The notes under the pieces: generated by a model
Databases searched by the model: none
What the model was told of the DNA's origin: nothing
The model's input: only the letters and a program-made list of their open reading frames with translations
Part shown: positions 5,494 through 8,323 of the stretch, one piece after another
Numbering within the stretch: the stretch's first letter is position 1
Layout of the letters: each line of letters starts with the position of its first letter
Assembly (NCBI GenBank): GCA_903853185.1
Contig: CAINSX010000088.1
Location: 1 to 8,323, forward strand
Direction of reading: 5' to 3'
Source of the DNA: an uncultured Opitutia bacterium
Lineage (GTDB): Bacteria > Verrucomicrobiota > Verrucomicrobiia > Opitutales > UBA953
Length of the DNA stretch: 8,323 nucleotides
Made by a program: the position numbers and the translations under genes

Positions 5494-8097
5494 ATGCCCG
5501 CTCCTGCCCGTAAACGCTCTGCCACGCTCGCCCGCCCGGCCAGCGAGAGTAAACCGATTCTCGCCGTCGTGCTCGCCCTCGTCGGCGCGTTCTTGCTCGT
5601 CGCGATGCTCTTCCACGCGCCTTCCGACCAGAACCTCGTCCCCGAGTGGCTGGAGAAGACGTTCAGCCTTCCGGCCGAATCGAACGCCAAGGCCGAGCAC
5701 AATCCGTGTGGGGCCTTTGGCGCGACCGTCGCAGTCATCCTCTTCAGCCTCTTCGGCTACGCCGGCTTCTTCGTCCCGTTCTTCCTTTTCGCGGCCGCAT
5801 GGTTCGCGCTCAATCAGCGCGCCCACACGCTCTGGCCAGTCAAGGTCACCCTGATGGCCGTGTGCGTGATCCTCTTCGCGCCGATCCTTACCCTCTGGCT
5901 CGGCACGGCTAAGGATGTCGCGGTCGCCTTCGATCCGCGCGGTCCGGGCGGCGTGCTCGGCAACATGCTCTACGCCTCGGTGTTCCATCCGGTCTTGGGC
6001 GACTACGGTACCTGGATCCTCGTCTTCCCTTATGGCTTCTGTCTCCTCGGCGCGCTCGCCGACGACCCGAAGGCCACGCTGTCGTCTTGGATTGCCGAGA
6101 TGCGCGACGGCTTCGGCGCCTGGAATGCCGAGCGTAAGGCCGCCGCCGTGACCGCCGCCGAAGAGCAGCGCCGCCGCGCCACCATCGCCGCCGAGCTGCG
6201 TCGTAAGCAGCAGGAAGTTGTCGGTACCGCCATGGCGGTGCCTCAGCCGAAGGAGACCCCCAAGGCGGCTTCCAAGTCCGTCCTGGTCGAAGTCGATATC
6301 CCGCACGAAGGCCCGAAGGAAGGCGAAGATGTCGGCCCCGACCTCGTCGACTCCGACAACGTCTCGATTTCCCCTGACACCACGACCAAGGAAAAGAAGC
6401 CCGAGAAGCCGAAGACGGTCGCCCGGGAAGATGAAGAGGAAGCTGAAGAAGCGGTCGAAGCCAAGCCCGTGCGCAAGACGCCTGAGGCGGCCGGCAAGGT
6501 GCTCGTCGTCCAGCCGGACAAGATCGAGAAGGCCCGTGCCAGCCAGGTCATCAAGAAGCGCGGCGACTATGTCTTCCCTGAGATCAAGATGCTCAACGAG
6601 CCGGCCGCCAACTCCAAGCTCGAGCCCGAGGATTTCCGTAAGCGTGCTTCCGACCTGATCGAGACCCTCAAGCAGTTCAAGGTAGACTGCGTGCCCGTCG
6701 ATCCCGTCAACGGCGTCGACGTCGGTATCCAGCAAGGCCCGTCGATCACCCGCTATGAGATCAAGCCCGCGCCGGGCGTGCGCGTGGAGAAGATCGCCAA
6801 CCTTTCGAACAACATCGCGATGAACCTCGAGGCCGTCGCGGTCAGAATCTTAGCGCCGGTGCCCGGCAAGGGTACCGTCGGGATCGAGATCCCGAACAAG
6901 AACCGCAAGGACGTGCTCCTGCGCGAAATCATCGAGTCCAAGGCCTGGGCCGAGGCCTCGATGGAGCTCCCCGTCGTGCTCGGCGTGGACAGCGTCACCA
7001 ACAAGCCCGTCATCCAGGATCTTGCCAAGATGCCGCACTGCCTCATCGCCGGCGCCACTGGCCAGGGCAAGTCCGTCTGCATCAACGCGATCATCGTCTC
7101 CCTTCTCTATCGCTGCACGCCGCAGGACCTGCGCTTCATCATGGTCGACCCTAAGGTCGTCGAGTTGCAGATCTACAACAACCTGCCGCACCTCCTGATC
7201 CCGGTCGAGACTGACCCCACGCGTGTGCCTGCCGCTCTCAAGTGGCTCATCGCGGAGATGTCGCAGCGTTATAAGATCTTCGCCAAGTGCGGCGTGAAGA
7301 ACATCACCGGCTTTAACGCCAAGATCACCAAGGAAGCCGGCTTACCCAAGCAGGAGGAGCTCGCGCTCAGCCCCGAGGAGCAGGCAGCGGCGGCGGAAGC
7401 GGCAGAAGCGGTCATCGACGATGGCGTGACCGTGCCGACCGAAAAGCTGCCTTACATCGTCTGCATCATCGACGAGATGGCGGACCTCATGATGGTCGCA
7501 GCCAAAGATATCGAGACTTCGGTCGCGCGCATCGCCCAGTTGGCCCGTGCCGCCGGTATCCACCTCGTGCTCGCCACGCAGCGTCCGTCGACGGACGTCA
7601 TCACCGGCCTCATCAAGGCCAACCTGCCGACGCGCATCGGCTTCAAGGTGCCTTCGCAGATCGACTCTCGCACTATCCTGGACCGAGGCGGCGCCGAGAC
7701 GCTCGTCGGCCGTGGCGACATGCTCTTTGTCCCCCCGGGCAGCGCTACGCTTAACCGCGTGCAAGGTGCGTTCGTCGGCGAACAAGAAGTCGCCGCAATC
7801 GTCGAATTCCTGGCTGAGAAGAACGGCAAGCCTGAGTTCGCCCAAGACGTCATCAAGGCCATCAAGGACGGCGCCGAAGGCGGCGTGGGAGGCGAAGAGG
7901 GCGAAGAAGGCGAAGACCCGCTGGTCGCTCAGAGTTGGGCCATCATCAAGGAGACGAAGCGCGCTTCGGTCTCGATGCTGCAGCGTCGCCTGAAGCTCGG
8001 CTACAATCGAGCGGCCCGCATCATGGACGTCCTTCACGACAAGGGATACGTCGGGCCGGAGAATGGTTCCAGCCCGCGCGAGATCCTGGTCGACTGA
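5494..8097 (+). CDS. ftsK: DNA translocase FtsK (FtsK/SpoIIIE family)
   Basis: FtsK is a membrane-anchored hexameric motor that pumps chromosomal DNA through the closing division septum and helps resolve chromosome dimers. The 867 residues show an N-terminal domain with about four membrane segments (21-41, 74-106, 113-138, 152-188), a charged linker (about 190-355) with an acidic stretch REDEEEAEEAVEAK (311-324), and the alpha/beta motor from about 359. The motor has Walker A GATGQGKS (520-527), Walker B CIIDEMADLMM with Asp660 and Glu661, and ATQRPSTDVITGLIKANLP downstream. An Ala/Glu-rich insertion precedes Walker B. A Gly/Glu linker (792-808) leads to the gamma winged helix (815-867), which in relatives reads polar KOPS/SRS sites. 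The frame extends upstream to 5296, but that part overlaps the HAD gene in another frame, so I chose the ATG at 5494. The linker is far shorter than in E. coli FtsK (1329 residues), which is common in the family. Confidence 0.97.
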   Translation: MPAPARKRSATLARPASESKPILAVVLALVGAFLLVAMLFHAPSDQNLVPEWLEKTFSLPAESNAKAEHNPCGAFGATVAVILFSLFGYAGFFVPFFLFAAAWFALNQRAHTLWPVKVTLMAVCVILFAPILTLWLGTAKDVAVAFDPRGPGGVLGNMLYASVFHPVLGDYGTWILVFPYGFCLLGALADDPKATLSSWIAEMRDGFGAWNAERKAAAVTAAEEQRRRATIAAELRRKQQEVVGTAMAVPQPKETPKAASKSVLVEVDIPHEGPKEGEDVGPDLVDSDNVSISPDTTTKEKKPEKPKTVAREDEEEAEEAVEAKPVRKTPEAAGKVLVVQPDKIEKARASQVIKKRGDYVFPEIKMLNEPAANSKLEPEDFRKRASDLIETLKQFKVDCVPVDPVNGVDVGIQQGPSITRYEIKPAPGVRVEKIANLSNNIAMNLEAVAVRILAPVPGKGTVGIEIPNKNRKDVLLREIIESKAWAEASMELPVVLGVDSVTNKPVIQDLAKMPHCLIAGATGQGKSVCINAIIVSLLYRCTPQDLRFIMVDPKVVELQIYNNLPHLLIPVETDPTRVPAALKWLIAEMSQRYKIFAKCGVKNITGFNAKITKEAGLPKQEELALSPEEQAAAAEAAEAVIDDGVTVPTEKLPYIVCIIDEMADLMMVAAKDIETSVARIAQLARAAGIHLVLATQRPSTDVITGLIKANLPTRIGFKVPSQIDSRTILDRGGAETLVGRGDMLFVPPGSATLNRVQGAFVGEQEVAAIVEFLAEKNGKPEFAQDVIKAIKDGAEGGVGGEEGEEGEDPLVAQSWAIIKETKRASVSMLQRRLKLGYNRAARIMDVLHDKGYVGPENGSSPREILVD

Positions 8098-8137
8098 GAT
8101 AGGGAAGATCGAGGGCAAGAGGAGCAGAGGGCGCGGC

Positions 8138-8181
8138 CAGTATCGAGTATGGAGTATCGGGGGAGTGCTTGCCTTAGGTAG
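8138..8181 (+). repeat. Heptamer-based intergenic repeat, copy 2, downstream of ftsK
   Basis: This is the inverted partner of 37-78. Read in the direction of ftsK it has CAGTATC, GAGTATG, GAGTATC, then GGGGGAGTGCT, then TGCCTTAGGTAG. The heptamer order differs from copy 1 (which has GAGTATG first), as if heptamer units had been exchanged or had mutated separately. It begins 40 bases after the ftsK stop codon, behind a purine-rich stretch. AGGGCAAG (8112-8119) could pair with CTTGCCTT (8168-8175) to enclose the heptamers, but copy 1 lacks the first arm, so this pairing is not conserved. No intrinsic terminator is seen. Confidence 0.75.
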
Positions 8182-8185
8182 CCCC

Positions 8186-8251
8186 GCACCCGCACCCGCA
8201 CCTGTACCTGAGCACCCGAACCTGGGACCCGGCTGCCGAGACCCGAGACCT
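8186..8251 (+). repeat. Degenerate short tandem repeat, GNACCY-like units
   Basis: About ten units of 6-8 bases follow one another: GCACCC, GCACCC, GCACCT, GTACCT, GAGCACCC, GAACCT, GGGACCC, GGCTGCC, GAGACCC, GAGACCT. All but one end in ACC plus a pyrimidine. The tract follows directly on repeat copy 2 and has no counterpart next to copy 1. On the minus strand, the first part gives three runs of at least three G with TGC loops plus a GG run, so a compact two-layer quadruplex is conceivable. It lies between ftsK and a possible next gene. Confidence 0.6.
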
Positions 8252-8259
8252 GAAAGTTT

Positions 8260-8323
8260 ATGCCCCCCAGCCAATCATCCGGTCTCCGGTTCCCCTTTGA
8301 GATCAGTTCTGTGCGCCCAACCG
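8260..8323 (+). CDS. Possible 5' end of a further gene, cut by the window edge
   Basis: An ATG at 8260 opens a frame that stays open to the window end (21 codons, beginning MPPSQSSGLRFPFEISS). It follows directly on the repeat tract, in the same direction as ftsK. An in-frame GTG at 8311 is an alternative start. Nothing in this short peptide identifies a family and no ribosome-binding site is clear. A short open frame by chance, or a minus-strand gene ending here, cannot be excluded. Confidence 0.3.
   Translation, partial: MPPSQSSGLRFPFEISSVRPT

Noticed and set aside
5419..6735. Long open frame antisense to ftsK (438 codons)
   Set aside because: High-GC shadow of ftsK. The translation is Arg/Gly/Leu/Asp-rich with no recognisable domain, while the plus frame is a clear FtsK.
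37..8181. The whole segment as a composite transposon bounded by inverted repeats
   Set aside because: No transposase, no target-site duplication that I can see, and the cargo is ordinary housekeeping genes. The repeats fit dispersed intergenic elements better.
7342..8274. Second long antisense frame across the ftsK 3' end and the repeat tract
   Set aside because: Its start lies in the degenerate repeat, giving a GAGAGAG peptide, and the rest mirrors conserved ftsK codons.

Overview
The window is high-GC bacterial chromosome carrying housekeeping genes. It holds seven complete genes, one doubtful gene start at the right edge, and a repeat element copied near both ends. I see no phage, insertion sequence, CRISPR, rRNA or tRNA. 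The FtsK Walker A motif reads GATGQGKS instead of the common GATGSGKS, PurC is the longer (about 300-residue) form, and no gene has a canonical Shine-Dalgarno sequence. Together with the general look of the proteins this suggests a Verrucomicrobia-type bacterium, perhaps Opitutae. That placement is an inference from impression, not a database result.

Layout, left to right: a non-coding flank with a heptamer-based repeat (37-78); purC on the minus strand (134-1030), purine biosynthesis; a 91-base divergent spacer; a TatD-family metal-dependent hydrolase on the plus strand (1122-1916); tcdA on the minus strand (1902-2684), tRNA ct6A formation; a 94-base divergent spacer; a small single-pass membrane protein of unknown function on the plus strand (2779-3282); prfA (release factor 1) on the minus strand (3263-4354); a divergent control region; then a two-gene plus-strand unit, a HAD-type phosphatase-like protein (4463-5491) and ftsK (5494-8097). 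The right flank holds a second, inverted copy of the repeat (8138-8181), a degenerate GNACCY tract (8186-8251) and a possible gene start at 8260.

Gene strands alternate, so the window has three head-to-head spacers and two tail-to-tail junctions. Both tail-to-tail junctions overlap in coding sequence, by 15 and 20 bases. The only likely operon is HAD-ftsK, with two bases between stop and start. The genes do not form one pathway. They cover nucleotide synthesis, tRNA modification, translation termination and chromosome segregation.

The least expected structure is the repeat pair. In each case the element lies 40-55 bases past a stop codon (purC, ftsK) and has the same orientation relative to that gene. 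It is made of three GAGTATC-like heptamers followed by a conserved GGGGGAGTGCT block and a GCCTT(A)GGTAG tail.
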